Position numbers and translations under genes: made by a program. DNA of 64,000 nucleotides from Clostridium sp. OS1-26 (GTDB lineage: Bacteria; Bacillota; Clostridia; Clostridiales; Clostridiaceae). The notes beneath the pieces are model-generated. The model searched no databases, was not told where the DNA came from, and saw nothing but the letters and a program-made list of their open reading frames with translations. The DNA is taken from NCBI RefSeq assembly GCF_030915445.1, contig NZ_CP133264.1:1674001-1738000 (forward strand), read 5' to 3'. Positions 26,747 through 35,752 of this stretch are shown here, piece by piece. Positions within the stretch are counted from its first letter, which is position 1. Every line of letters starts with the position of its first letter.

Positions 26747-26774
26747 TTGACAAAGAGAAAAATAGTTGTATAAT
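26747..26774 (+). promoter_or_regulatory. consensus promoter of the T-box transcript
   Basis: Perfect TTGACA (26747-26752) and TATAAT (26769-26774) with a 16-base spacer. Confidence 0.8.
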
Positions 26775-26781
26775 AAGAAAT

Positions 26782-27070
26782 ATAGAATTCGTATCAAAAT
26801 ACTCGGAAATACTTTGAAAAAGGAAAGTAGCTTAAATTGAATTTTACAGAGAAGGAACTGTATGCTGAGAAGTTTCTGAATAAGGTTTAAGTGAAGTGCC
26901 CTTTGGAGTTATACACCGAATTAAGTAGGCTGTATCGGATCCACCCGTTATAGTGGTAGAGCATAGCGCTGTGCTTGAACTAAAGCTGAGGTCTTTAATT
27001 AAAGACCTAAGTAGAGTGGAACCGCGGATTTAACTCCGTCTCTATTATATATAGAGACGGAGTTTTTTGA
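26782..27070 (+). promoter_or_regulatory. T-box leader (probably tRNA-Cys responsive) with terminator
   Basis: The T-box sequence GTAGAGTGGAACCGCGG is at 27011-27027; stem III (AGGTCTTTAATTAAAGACCT) precedes it, and the AG-bulge part (CTGAGAAG) lies in stem I. A terminator (AACTCCGTCTCTAT / ATAGAGACGGAGTT, T6) is at 27032-27068. By position relative to other leaders, TGC at 26897-26899 is the likely specifier codon, i.e. cysteine; this assignment is inference. It controls cysK-cysE by readthrough when uncharged tRNA pairs. Confidence 0.9.
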
Positions 27071-27153
27071 TATTTAAAATAAAAATACACTCAGATTAGG
27101 AAAATTTTTTAATTAATTAATGTAATTTTTAATCAAAAAGGGAGGAATTTAAA

Positions 27154-28065
27154 ATGATATTTAATAACGTTATTGACATGATAGGCAATACACCTTTATT
27201 TAAGTTAAGCAATATAATAGGAGAAGACATGGCTGATATTTATGTGAAGCTTGAAAAATTTAATCCTGGTGGAAGCATTAAAGATAGAGCTGCGCTAGGA
27301 ATGATAGAAAAGGCTGAAAGAGAAGGAATTATAAAGCCAGGATATACAATAGTTGAACCAACAAGCGGAAACACAGGAATAGCACTTGCTATGATAGGAA
27401 AGTTAAAGGGATATAAAGTAATAATTATAATGCCAGATACAATGAGTATAGAGAGAAGAAATATGATGAAGGCTTATGGAGCAGAACTTATATTAACTGA
27501 GGGTGCAAAAGGAATGAAGGGCGCTATAGAAAAGGCAGTAGAAATAGCAGAAGGTAAGGAAGGATATTATATACCACAACAATTTATAAATGAAGCAAAT
27601 CCTGAAAAACACTATGAAACTACAGCAGATGAAATTATTAAGGATTTAAATGAATTTGATGTGTTTGTAGCTGGTGTTGGTACAGGAGGAACTATAGCAG
27701 GCGTTGGTAAAAAACTTAAACAGCATAATGGCAATATAAAGGTTGTAGCGGTAGAACCTGCAAAATCTCCAGTTATATCAGGCGGGCAGGCTGGAGCTCA
27801 TAAGATACAAGGAATAGGAGCTGGTTTTGTACCAGATATATATAATAAAGAAATAGTAGATGAGGTTATGACAATAACTGATGAAGAAGCTTTTGAATAT
27901 GCAAGACTTATGGGAAAAGAAGAAGGTGTACTAGTAGGAATATCTTCTGGTGCCAATTTAGCTGCAGCAGTGAAGATAGCAGAACAGCTAGGAAAAGGAA
28001 AAAAGGTTGTAACTGTAGCACCAGACGGTGGAGAAAAATATTTATCTATGGGGTTGTATGATTAA
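27154..28065 (+). CDS. cysK: cysteine synthase A (O-acetylserine sulfhydrylase)
   Basis: 303 residues, a PLP enzyme that makes cysteine from O-acetylserine and sulfide. The PLP lysine is in GGSIKDRAA; TSGNTG binds the substrate carboxylate, GVGTGGTIAG binds the cofactor phosphate, and SSGAN is near the C-terminus. Normal family length. GGGAGG precedes the ATG. It is the first gene behind the T-box and is 24 bases from cysE, so the last two steps of cysteine synthesis are co-regulated. Confidence 0.96.
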   Translation: MIFNNVIDMIGNTPLFKLSNIIGEDMADIYVKLEKFNPGGSIKDRAALGMIEKAEREGIIKPGYTIVEPTSGNTGIALAMIGKLKGYKVIIIMPDTMSIERRNMMKAYGAELILTEGAKGMKGAIEKAVEIAEGKEGYYIPQQFINEANPEKHYETTADEIIKDLNEFDVFVAGVGTGGTIAGVGKKLKQHNGNIKVVAVEPAKSPVISGGQAGAHKIQGIGAGFVPDIYNKEIVDEVMTITDEEAFEYARLMGKEEGVLVGISSGANLAAAVKIAEQLGKGKKVVTVAPDGGEKYLSMGLYD

Positions 28066-28089
28066 TATTAATTAGAGAGGTATAGAGAG

Positions 28090-28695
28090 ATGAGAAATCC
28101 ATTTAAATCACTAATTTATGATATAAAAAGTGCTATGCAGAATGATCCAGCAGCAAGAAATCCATTAGAAGTGTTCCTTCTATATCCATGTATCCATGCA
28201 CAAATTCATCATAGAATATCTAACCTTTTTTATAAAAAGAAATTTTTCTTTACAGCAAGATTAATATCACAATTATCAAGATTTTTTACCGGTATAGAAA
28301 TACACCCAGGAGCTACAATAGGTAAGGGACTTTTTATTGATCACGGTATGGGAGTAGTTATAGGAGAAACAGCAGAAATCGGAGATAATGTAACACTGTA
28401 TCACGGAGTAACTTTAGGTGGTACAGGAAAAGATAAAGGGAAAAGACACCCTACTGTAGGAAGCAATGTTATAATAGGATGTGGAACAAAGGTTTTAGGC
28501 CCTATAATAATTGGAGATAATGTAAAAATAGGAGCTAACTCTGTTGTTTTAGAAGATATGCCATCGGATTGTACAGCTGTAGGAATACCGGCAAAAATTG
28601 TTCGCAGAAAGCAAGCTGCAACACTAGCACCAATAATAGAAATAGAGGACTTTAAGGGAAGAAGAAGAAATATATACAACGAAATGGTTATTTAA
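28090..28695 (+). CDS. cysE: serine O-acetyltransferase
   Basis: 201 residues. It acetylates serine with acetyl-CoA for CysK. A helical N-terminus is followed by left-handed beta-helix hexapeptide repeats ([59 protein letters not shown]). The active-site His/Asp are in IDHGMG and [12 protein letters not shown]. It is shorter than enterobacterial CysE, as usual in clostridia. AGAGGTATAGAG is a modest ribosome site. Confidence 0.95.
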   Translation: MRNPFKSLIYDIKSAMQNDPAARNPLEVFLLYPCIHAQIHHRISNLFYKKKFFFTARLISQLSRFFTGIEIHPGATIGKGLFIDHGMGVVIGETAEIGDNVTLYHGVTLGGTGKDKGKRHPTVGSNVIIGCGTKVLGPIIIGDNVKIGANSVVLEDMPSDCTAVGIPAKIVRRKQAATLAPIIEIEDFKGRRRNIYNEMVI

Positions 28696-28721
28696 AGTAG
28701 AGCACTAAAGAAGGTGATTAA

Positions 28722-29693
28722 TTGGATTACAAAAGCAGTATATTAGAGTATTGTAACAAGCTTGGTCTAGATACAGTTGGCTTTTCAGAATGTAGGGTTT
28801 TTGATGAATTGAGGCAATGCTTTGAAAGCAGAAAAGATAAAGGATTAGAAAATGAATTTGAAGAGGAATGTATAGAGAAGAGGATAAATCCTTTTCTCTA
28901 TATGGAAGACGGGAAAACAATAATATCTATTGCTTTCCCTTATTTATTTAGCTTAAATTGTAAAAATTCTATAGGATTTTCAAATTATACTTATGGGAGA
29001 GACTATCATGTTGTAGTAGCAAACTATTTAAAAAGCATATGTGATTATATAGAGCGTTTGGGAGGCAAGGCTATATATTTTGTAGATAGTAATTCTCTTC
29101 CTGAAAGATATATTGCACTGCAGAGCGGAATAGGATTTATAGGAAAAAATAATACTCTGATTACAGAAAGATATGGTTCTTATGTATTTTTAGGAGAAAT
29201 AATAACTAACCTGTCTGTAGAAAAAGATAAGCCTTTAGGAGATAAATGTGGAAACTGTAATATATGCCAAAACGCATGCCCAACAGGTGCAATAAAAAAT
29301 GAGAATAATCCTAACATATGTCTTTCGTATATAACTCAAAAAAAGGAAATAAATGATGAATGGTTTGGCAAATTAAATGGTAGAATATTTGGATGTGACA
29401 CATGTCAAAAGGTCTGCCCATATAACAAAGGTGCTGAAATATCAAAAATAGAAGAATTTAGGCCTTATGACTTTATGGAAATGGTAAATTTAGATGAATT
29501 AGTGAGTTTAGATAAAGCAATATTTAAAGAGAAATATAGTCAAACATCTTGTGGATGGAGAGGTAAAAATGTACTTCAAAGAAATGCTCTAATTAATGTT
29601 ATGTGTCTAGAGAAAAGTAGAAAACCTGTAAAGATTAGTTCACCATATGTACAAAATTATTATAATAGACTTTTAAAATATTTGAAACTATAA
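28722..29693 (+). CDS. queG: epoxyqueuosine reductase QueG-like
   Basis: 323 residues. It matches QueG: a cobalamin-binding N-terminal part (GRDYHVVVANYLKS, SLPERYIALQSGIGFIGKNNTLI) and two 4Fe-4S motifs (CGNCNICQNACPTGAI and CDTCQKVCPYN). QueG catalyses the last step of queuosine synthesis in tRNA. It lacks the longer C-terminal HEAT-repeat region of some QueG. The start is TTG with GAAGGTGAT upstream; 26 bases from cysE, so it may be in the same transcript. Confidence 0.88.
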   Translation: MDYKSSILEYCNKLGLDTVGFSECRVFDELRQCFESRKDKGLENEFEEECIEKRINPFLYMEDGKTIISIAFPYLFSLNCKNSIGFSNYTYGRDYHVVVANYLKSICDYIERLGGKAIYFVDSNSLPERYIALQSGIGFIGKNNTLITERYGSYVFLGEIITNLSVEKDKPLGDKCGNCNICQNACPTGAIKNENNPNICLSYITQKKEINDEWFGKLNGRIFGCDTCQKVCPYNKGAEISKIEEFRPYDFMEMVNLDELVSLDKAIFKEKYSQTSCGWRGKNVLQRNALINVMCLEKSRKPVKISSPYVQNYYNRLLKYLKL

Positions 29694-29790
29694 TTTAATT
29701 ATGTGATATAATATTTAGGAAGTAATTTTTATTTGTATAGCTTATATAATTTTTATTTTTAAACCATGTAAATGAAAGGTGGACTATGTT

Positions 29791-30489
29791 ATGATTTCTC
29801 CTGGAGCAGCTAGGATAATAGGCTATCTTCCTGAAGATGTAGTTCGATTTTTTTCTGGAAAACTGATTAAGAAGTATCTAAAAACCTATGCAGATATAGA
29901 AGTTAAGGGAATGGAGAACTTAAAAGATGTAAAAAAGCCTATACTTTTTGTATGCAACCATTTAAGTAATTCTGATGGATTAGTAATAAATAATGTGCTA
30001 AGAGATCAGGATATAACCTTTGTAGCAGGAGCAAAACTATCCGACAATCCGTTGACTAGTTTGGGTGTATACATTACTAAAACTATAACTATTAAGCCCA
30101 ATACTCCTGATAAGGAAGCTATATCAGGAATAGTGAAGACATTAAAAGAAGGAAAAAATATTCTTATATTCCCAGAAGGTACAAGAAGTAGAACTGGAAG
30201 TATGATTAAGGCTAAAAAAGGAATTATATTAATTCAAAGATTGACAAAAGCCTCAGTTATACCACTTGGGATCTATGGGAGTGAGAAACTTCTTCCTATT
30301 AATGAAAAAGATATGGGACAAGAAAAATTTCATCATGCAAAGGTAACACTCTCTATAGGAAAAGAGATAGAAATACCTGTTAAAGAGCGTGAAGAAGACA
30401 AACATGAATATGAAGAAAGAGCCATGAATTTCCTAATGGGAAAAATTGCAGTGCTCTTACCTGAAAAGTATAGAGGAGAATATAAGTAA
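29791..30489 (+). CDS. plsC: 1-acyl-sn-glycerol-3-phosphate acyltransferase
   Basis: 232 residues. Acyltransferase motifs: NHLSNSDG (NHx4D catalytic block) and FPEGTRSRTG (substrate-binding block). It adds the second acyl chain to make phosphatidic acid at the membrane. ATG 29791 is preferred over GTG 29779, which overlaps the GAAAGGTGG ribosome site. A clear terminator follows, so it ends its transcript. Confidence 0.9.
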   Translation: MISPGAARIIGYLPEDVVRFFSGKLIKKYLKTYADIEVKGMENLKDVKKPILFVCNHLSNSDGLVINNVLRDQDITFVAGAKLSDNPLTSLGVYITKTITIKPNTPDKEAISGIVKTLKEGKNILIFPEGTRSRTGSMIKAKKGIILIQRLTKASVIPLGIYGSEKLLPINEKDMGQEKFHHAKVTLSIGKEIEIPVKEREEDKHEYEERAMNFLMGKIAVLLPEKYRGEYK

Positions 30490-30519
30490 TACCCATTATT
30501 TTGAATGGGTATTTTTTTC
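30488..30519 (+). terminator. intrinsic terminator after plsC
   Basis: AATACCCATT / AATGGGTATT then T6. Confidence 0.85.
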
Positions 30520-30557
30520 TATTGAATATATAATATTAATATAGAGGTAAAAGACCG

Positions 30558-30598
30558 AAAGAAAACATATCCCTTTGTATAAGTTTACTTTCTAGTTT
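30558..30598. repeat. single arm of palindromic family A
   Basis: AAACATATCCCTTTGTATAAG...ACTTTCTAG is the reverse complement of the left arm of copies A1 and A4; the rest of the element is missing. Confidence 0.6.
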
Positions 30599-30630
30599 GA
30601 AACCCTATATATGTAAAGTAGGTGAACATT

Positions 30631-31275
30631 TTGAAAAAAGAAAATATAGAAAAAACATTAAAGACATTAAGTGAGACCTACCCTAATGCTAAATGTGCAT
30701 TAGAGTTTAAATCACCTTATGAACTATTGATTTCAACAATACTATCTGCACAATGTACAGATGTAAGAGTTAACCAGGTTACTGAGGAATTATACAAAGA
30801 ATATAATACACCGGAAAAGATGGTAAGCTTAACAGAAGAAGAGCTAGGAGAAAAGATCAGAAGCTGTGGATTTTATAAAAACAAAAGTAAAAATATATTA
30901 GGAGCTACAAGAGATATAATACAAAAATACGGTGGTGAAGTTCCAAAAACAATGGAAGAACTAATAGAACTTCCAGGGGTAGGAAGAAAAACAGCTAATG
31001 TAGTTTTATCTAATGCTTTTGGAGTGCCGGCCATTGCGGTAGATACTCATGTATTTAGAGTATCAAACAGATTGGGAATAGCTAAAGGTGATACTCCTGA
31101 CCAAGTAGAAAAAGGTCTTATGGAAAATGTACCGAGAGAAATGTGGAGCGATACTCACCATTATCTTATATGGCATGGAAGGCAAATATGTAAAGCTAGA
31201 AAACCACAATGTGAAATATGCCCACTAGCACCTTACTGTGAGTATTTTAGTGAAGAAGTAAAGACCGAAAGTTAA
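30631..31275 (+). CDS. nth: endonuclease III (DNA glycosylase/AP lyase)
   Basis: 214 residues. Helix-hairpin-helix ELPGVGRKTANVV holds the catalytic Lys, and the catalytic Asp is in VDTHVFRV; the 4Fe-4S cluster ligands are CKARKPQCEICPLAPYC. It removes oxidised pyrimidines. TTG 30631 is preferred over GTG 30622, with GTAGGTG just upstream. Its last codons (Lys-Thr-Glu-Ser-stop) are half of a perfect palindrome shared with the convergent cinA, and the two stops overlap by 4 bases. Confidence 0.93.
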   Translation: MKKENIEKTLKTLSETYPNAKCALEFKSPYELLISTILSAQCTDVRVNQVTEELYKEYNTPEKMVSLTEEELGEKIRSCGFYKNKSKNILGATRDIIQKYGGEVPKTMEELIELPGVGRKTANVVLSNAFGVPAIAVDTHVFRVSNRLGIAKGDTPDQVEKGLMENVPREMWSDTHHYLIWHGRQICKARKPQCEICPLAPYCEYFSEEVKTES

Positions 31276-31288
31276 CTTTCGGTCTTTA
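31259..31288. terminator. perfect palindrome at the nth/cinA junction
   Basis: All 30 bases are self-complementary, centred on GTTAAC, with AAGACCGAAAG on the left and CTTTCGGTCTT on the right. It codes for the last residues and stop of both genes and can act as a bidirectional terminator; it shares the GACCGAAAG sequence with the ends of palindromic family A. Confidence 0.85.
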
Positions 31289-32516
31289 AAAGCTCTCTTC
31301 TTACCCAGTCTAGTGCAGTTATAGTAGTTCTTCTTCTTATCATTTCTCTACTACCCGTAAATTCACATTTCTTAACCTTAGTTATTCCGTTAATATAAAG
31401 ACCAATATAGACTAAGCCTACAGGCTTTTCCGAAGTACCGCCACCTGGTCCAGCAATACCAGTAGTTGATAGTCCTATGTTTGTTTCGGATGTTTTAGCA
31501 ATGCCTTCTGCCATTTCTTTTGCAGTTTCTTCACTTACAGCACCAAACAGCTCTAAAGTTTCTTCCTTTACACCTAGACGTTTGATTTTCGCATCATTAC
31601 TGTAAGTAACAGCGCCCTCCATAAACACTGAAGAGACACCTGGATAATCTACAAGTTTTGAAGCGATAAGTCCTCCTGTACAGGATTCAGCAGTAGATAT
31701 AGTTAAGTTGTTTTTTATTAGCAATTCAGCTAAGACTGCCTCGAGGGAAGTTTCGCCTTCACCATATATATGTGTACCAAGTCTACTACGGATTTCATCT
31801 TCTACAGGAATGATAAGCCTCTTTGCATTCTCTTCTGTATCTGATTTTGAAGTAATTCTTAGAGTTACTTCCCAGTCTTTGGCATAAGGCGCTACAGTGG
31901 GATTTGTGCTGTTATTTATGATATCAGATATTTGTTCTGCCATAACACCTTCACCTATGCCGCAAATTCTTAAAACCTTCGATTGCAATATTTCATTACT
32001 ATATTTTTTCAATAAAGGAACTACAGAGTTTTCAAACATAGGCTTCAATTCTCTAGGTGGTCCAGGTAAAACAATAAGTAATTTACCATTTTCCTCTATA
32101 GCACAACCTGGTGCAGTACCATGGTCATTTGGTAGAACTAATGAGTCCTTTGGAAAGTATGCTTGTTTTATATTGTTTCCTTTTAATTCGCCTTTTGGCG
32201 TGTTAATAAAATGTGCTTTCAGTTTATTTAATGTATCTTCATGTAGAATCATTTCTTTGTTAAAATATTCTGCACCGGTTTCCTTTGTTAAATCATCTGG
32301 CGTAGGTCCAAGTCCACCAGTAGTTATTACTATGTCAGCTCTATTAAAAGATTCTTCAAATTCTTTTTTCAATCTTTCGCTGTTATCCCCAACTACAGAT
32401 TGATGATATACAGAGATACCTAGACCTGCTAATCTTTTTGATAAATATTGAGCATTTGTATTTACTATATCACCAAGTAAAAGTTCTGTTCCTACACAGA
32501 GTATCTCAGCTTTCAT
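31272..32516 (-). CDS. cinA: CinA family protein (nicotinamide-nucleotide amidase)
   Basis: 414 residues: an N-terminal MoaB/MogA-like (COG1058) domain with EILCVGTELLLGDIVNTNAQYLS and TTGGLGPTPDDLT, and a C-terminal CinA deamidase domain with STAESCTGGLIASKL and STTGIAGPGGG. The C-terminal domain hydrolyses nicotinamide mononucleotide to nicotinate mononucleotide. GAGGAGG precedes the ATG. It ends in KTES, the same four residues as Nth, because both genes end in one palindrome. Confidence 0.95.
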   Translation of the reverse strand: MKAEILCVGTELLLGDIVNTNAQYLSKRLAGLGISVYHQSVVGDNSERLKKEFEESFNRADIVITTGGLGPTPDDLTKETGAEYFNKEMILHEDTLNKLKAHFINTPKGELKGNNIKQAYFPKDSLVLPNDHGTAPGCAIEENGKLLIVLPGPPRELKPMFENSVVPLLKKYSNEILQSKVLRICGIGEGVMAEQISDIINNSTNPTVAPYAKDWEVTLRITSKSDTEENAKRLIIPVEDEIRSRLGTHIYGEGETSLEAVLAELLIKNNLTISTAESCTGGLIASKLVDYPGVSSVFMEGAVTYSNDAKIKRLGVKEETLELFGAVSEETAKEMAEGIAKTSETNIGLSTTGIAGPGGGTSEKPVGLVYIGLYINGITKVKKCEFTGSREMIRRRTTITALDWVRRELLKTES

Positions 32517-32544
32517 TCTGACAACCTCCTCGGCCTATATTATT

Positions 32545-33579
32545 TTAATACTGGCAGTATTTTAAAAGTAAATTTAGAGTAGCTATTACTCCATCCATAT
32601 GGGTTCTCTCATATGCATGAGAAGCGAAAACGCCGGTTCCAATTAGAGCCGTTTTTACATCCCAACCCGCTTTTTGAGCTGCAGAAGCATCAGATCCATA
32701 ATTAGGGTATATATCAATTTTATAAGAAATGTTATTTTCTTTACACATATTAATAAGGTTTTTTCGAAGTTCTAAGTCATAAGGACCAGAGGAATCTTTG
32801 GCACATATGCATACACTGTATTCGGATGAATTTTGTCCAGGGCCAGGGGCTCCCATATCTATAGATAAAAACTCTTTTGTTTTTTCTGGGATAAAAGAGG
32901 CACCATGACCTACTTCTTCGTAATTGCTTATTAAAAAGTTTATAGTATAAGGAAGAGAAATTTTATTTTCTACTATATATTTGATTGCATATAAAATTAT
33001 ACCAGCACTTGCTTTGTCATCTAGATGTCTGCTTTTTATAAAGCCGTTGTCTGTGAAAATAGTCCTAGTATCAAAGCATATAAAATCTCCAACATTTATT
33101 CCTAAATTCTCAACATCCTCTTTTGAAAATACTTTTTCATCTATAATAACTTCCATATTTTCTGGAACTCTTTTTAGTTCACGGGCCTCATTCCCGTGTA
33201 TATGTACGGAAGGTTTTATAGTTTGAATAGTTCCTGTGTAAACTTTGTCATCTAAAGTGTGTATTGTACAGTTTTCACCATCTATAGAATTCATCATGAA
33301 GCCACCCACAGGAGCCAATACTAAAGCCCCATTAGATTTAATCTCTTTTACCATAGCACCTAATGTGTCTATGTGGGCTGAAATGGTCTTTTGATATTCA
33401 GAATTTTCACCATCTAAAGTTACTATAAGGCATCCTTTATTAGTAGTTGTATAGGACACTTTTAGCAGGTCTAGCTCATATTTCATATAATTCATAACTT
33501 TATTTGTGAATCCACTAGGACTTGGAGTTGTTAATAGATTCCTAATATAATGTTTTACTTTTTCTATGTCATATGGCAT
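32545..33579 (-). CDS. M42 family metallo-aminopeptidase
   Basis: 344 residues. Two-metal site residues are visible: SAHIDTLGAMV, RHLDDKAS, NYEEVGHGAS (catalytic Glu) and SHAYERTH near the C-terminus. The M42 family (glutamyl aminopeptidase / PepA-like, TET) trims peptides in the cytoplasm. GAGGTG precedes the ATG. It lies 28 bases upstream of cinA on the same strand and probably shares its transcript. Confidence 0.88.
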   Translation of the reverse strand: MPYDIEKVKHYIRNLLTTPSPSGFTNKVMNYMKYELDLLKVSYTTTNKGCLIVTLDGENSEYQKTISAHIDTLGAMVKEIKSNGALVLAPVGGFMMNSIDGENCTIHTLDDKVYTGTIQTIKPSVHIHGNEARELKRVPENMEVIIDEKVFSKEDVENLGINVGDFICFDTRTIFTDNGFIKSRHLDDKASAGIILYAIKYIVENKISLPYTINFLISNYEEVGHGASFIPEKTKEFLSIDMGAPGPGQNSSEYSVCICAKDSSGPYDLELRKNLINMCKENNISYKIDIYPNYGSDASAAQKAGWDVKTALIGTGVFASHAYERTHMDGVIATLNLLLKYCQY

Positions 33580-33749
33580 GTAAATGCACCTCGCTTTAAA
33601 TTATTTTGAAATAAGTTACAGAATTGTATACTTAAATTTTATATCTTATAATTTATTAGTTCAATAAATATTTTACTGCAGCAAGAAAATAATTTAAATA
33701 AAATCACTTTTATAGTATAATGATTAGGTAAAATAAAGAGGTGATGCCT

Positions 33750-35219
33750 GTGACAAGAAAAAAGAGAATTACTAAAAAAAAGGTTTCAATTGGAGTACTT
33801 ATTGCAGTAGGCTTTCTGGCAGTAGCTATTATAGGGGGTGGAATATACCAGTATAATACTGTTAAAGCTTGGTCAAACTTAATATATCCAGGTATAAAGG
33901 TATCAGAAGAAGATTTATCTGGAAAAACAAAAGATCAAGCAAAGAAAATTTTAGAGCAAAAATATACTAATTCAATAGGAAAGAAAAAAATAAATATAGT
34001 AACTCCTGATAGGACTTATACATTAGATTATTCAAAGTTAAATCCTAAATACAATTTAGACGAAGCTGTGAATCAAGCATTTTTATATGGTAAAGATTCT
34101 AATATCTTTAAAAAATATAAAATAGTAAAGGGTTTTGAGAAAAAACAATTTTCTTTAGGGTTTACTTATGATCAAAAGCCAGTAAATGAACTTATAAACA
34201 GTATTGAACAAGATGTAAATAAAGATCCTGTAGATGCAAAGCTAAAGGTAAGCGGAGGAGATTTTACAGTAATACCGGAACAGGGTGGAAGAAAACTTCA
34301 AAAAGATAAATTACAAAAAGAAATTTCATCAAAAATTGATGGAACAGTAGGTGCTGATATTAATATTAAGGCACCTATGGAAACAGTTGCAGCTAAGATT
34401 ACTGCAGATAAGATATCCTCCATTAACTCAAGAATTGCAACTTTTAGCACAGAATATGGTTCTATATCTTCATCAGAGAGGGCTAATAATATAAGATTAG
34501 CTACAAGAAGCATAAATGGTAAAGTGCTTATGCCTGGAGATACCTTTGGTTTTAATGACGTGGTTGGAGAAAGAACTGCTGAAAAAGGATACCAAGCAGC
34601 TCCAGTTATAATAGGAAATCAAATAGATTCAGGACTTGGTGGAGGAATATGTCAGGTATCTACAACACTATACAATGCAATACTTAGAGCCAATATAAAA
34701 TCTGTTGAAAGATCTCATCATACATTACCATCACATTATGTACCCCTTGGAATGGACGCTACAGTTGATTATGGTAATTTGGACTATAAATTTAAGAATA
34801 CTTTAGACTATCCAATATATATTGAAGGAGATGCTTCTGGTGGAACTGTTACATTCAATATATATACGAACTCTTCTTTAGCTGATATAGTCACTGAGGT
34901 AAAATCACAAGTTTATGAAACTATACAACCGGGAGTAAAGTATGAAGATGACCCAACATTACCAGTTGGACAAACACAACAAGTACAAGCTCCTTATACA
35001 GGTTTTAAAGTAAAGGTTACAAAGAGAACTACAAAAAACGGAAATCTGGTAAGTGAAGATGTTATAGCTGATGATTTTTATAAACCAGTTGATGCAGTTA
35101 TAAAAAGAGGCACTAAAAAGCCGGTTGAGCCGCCAAAAACGACTGAACCGCCAAAAACAAGTGAACCACCCAAAACAAGTGAACAGCCCAAAACAAGTGG
35201 AACAACTCCAAAAAGTTAG
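33750..35219 (+). CDS. VanW family protein with membrane anchor
   Basis: 489 residues: a basic N-terminus and one membrane segment (VSIGVLIAVGFLAVAIIGGGI), two PG_binding_4-like domains (about 60-220), the VanW core (about 245-375, STEYGSISSSERANNIRLA, NGKVLMPGDTFGFNDVVGERT, GGGICQVSTTLYNA, SHYVPLGMDATVDYG), a G5-like strand domain (about 385-450), and a Pro/Thr tail of four PPKTSE-like repeats. Extracytoplasmic; peptidoglycan association is inferred from the domains. GTG 33750 fits AAAGAGGTG better than upstream GTG/ATG codons. Confidence 0.85.
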   Translation: MTRKKRITKKKVSIGVLIAVGFLAVAIIGGGIYQYNTVKAWSNLIYPGIKVSEEDLSGKTKDQAKKILEQKYTNSIGKKKINIVTPDRTYTLDYSKLNPKYNLDEAVNQAFLYGKDSNIFKKYKIVKGFEKKQFSLGFTYDQKPVNELINSIEQDVNKDPVDAKLKVSGGDFTVIPEQGGRKLQKDKLQKEISSKIDGTVGADINIKAPMETVAAKITADKISSINSRIATFSTEYGSISSSERANNIRLATRSINGKVLMPGDTFGFNDVVGERTAEKGYQAAPVIIGNQIDSGLGGGICQVSTTLYNAILRANIKSVERSHHTLPSHYVPLGMDATVDYGNLDYKFKNTLDYPIYIEGDASGGTVTFNIYTNSSLADIVTEVKSQVYETIQPGVKYEDDPTLPVGQTQQVQAPYTGFKVKVTKRTTKNGNLVSEDVIADDFYKPVDAVIKRGTKKPVEPPKTTEPPKTSEPPKTSEQPKTSGTTPKS

Positions 35220-35232
35220 ATAAAGTCTAATT

Positions 35233-35288
35233 AGGTATCTGAAAGAAAATAGACTAGCATACTGATTGGTTATTTTTTGAAGATGCCT
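35233..35288. repeat. palindromic element, family B short copy B2
   Basis: AGGTATCTGAAAGAAAATAG and GTTATTTTTTGAAGATGCCT are the outer arms of element B1 (25580-25741) joined after loss of the interior. Confidence 0.65.
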
Positions 35289-35301
35289 TAAGCAACACTC
35301 A

Positions 35302-35341
35302 AGGACTAAATTCTGTATTACACAGGACTTAGTTCTTTTAA
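35302..35341 (+). terminator. probable terminator after the VanW gene
   Basis: AAGGACTAAATTCTG / CACAGGACTTAGTTCTT with a short loop and T-rich tail. Confidence 0.6.
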
Positions 35342-35376
35342 ATTTCTATTCGTAATTGCTTTTTTACATAAAAACA

Positions 35377-35404
35377 TTGTTATAATGGAACATTATGATA
35401 TAAT
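35377..35404 (+). promoter_or_regulatory. promoter of tRNA-Leu
   Basis: TTGTTA (35377-35382), a 16-base spacer and TATAAT (35399-35404), 24 bases before the tRNA. Confidence 0.6.
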
Positions 35405-35428
35405 ATAATTGTAAATTTATTCAAGTTT

Positions 35429-35515
35429 GCGGATATGGCGGAATTGGCAGACGCGCTAGATTCAGGTTCTAGTGAAGGAAACTTTGTGCAGGTTCAAATC
35501 CTGTTATCCGCACCA
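35429..35515 (+). tRNA. tRNA-Leu(CAG)
   Basis: 87 bases with an encoded CCA end. The acceptor stem is GCGGATA/TATCCGC; the anticodon stem CTAGA/TCTAG encloses loop TTCAGGT, giving anticodon CAG for CUG codons; the variable arm is long (class II), and the T arm is CAGG-TTCAAAT-CCTG. A hairpin terminator follows at 35532. Confidence 0.95.
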
Positions 35516-35531
35516 GGTTATTGTAGAGTAA

Positions 35532-35580
35532 AAACAAACGAGGACTTCATATATTTAGAATGAAGCCCTTGTTTGCTTTT
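35532..35580 (+). terminator. terminator after tRNA-Leu
   Basis: CAAACGAGGACTTCAT / ATGAAGCCCTTGTTTG stem then CTTTT. Confidence 0.8.
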
Positions 35581-35752
35581 CTATATAATTCGAGATTTAA
35601 GTTTGTAACCCAATACTATGTTTACAAATATGTAACTTATAAATATATTTAGTTATATTGAAAATATTCCATAATTTGTATATAATGTAATTATGTTTTA
35701 CAATTAATTGAGTTTAGTTATTCTAAAATTTATTAAAAAGGGTAGTGAGAAT

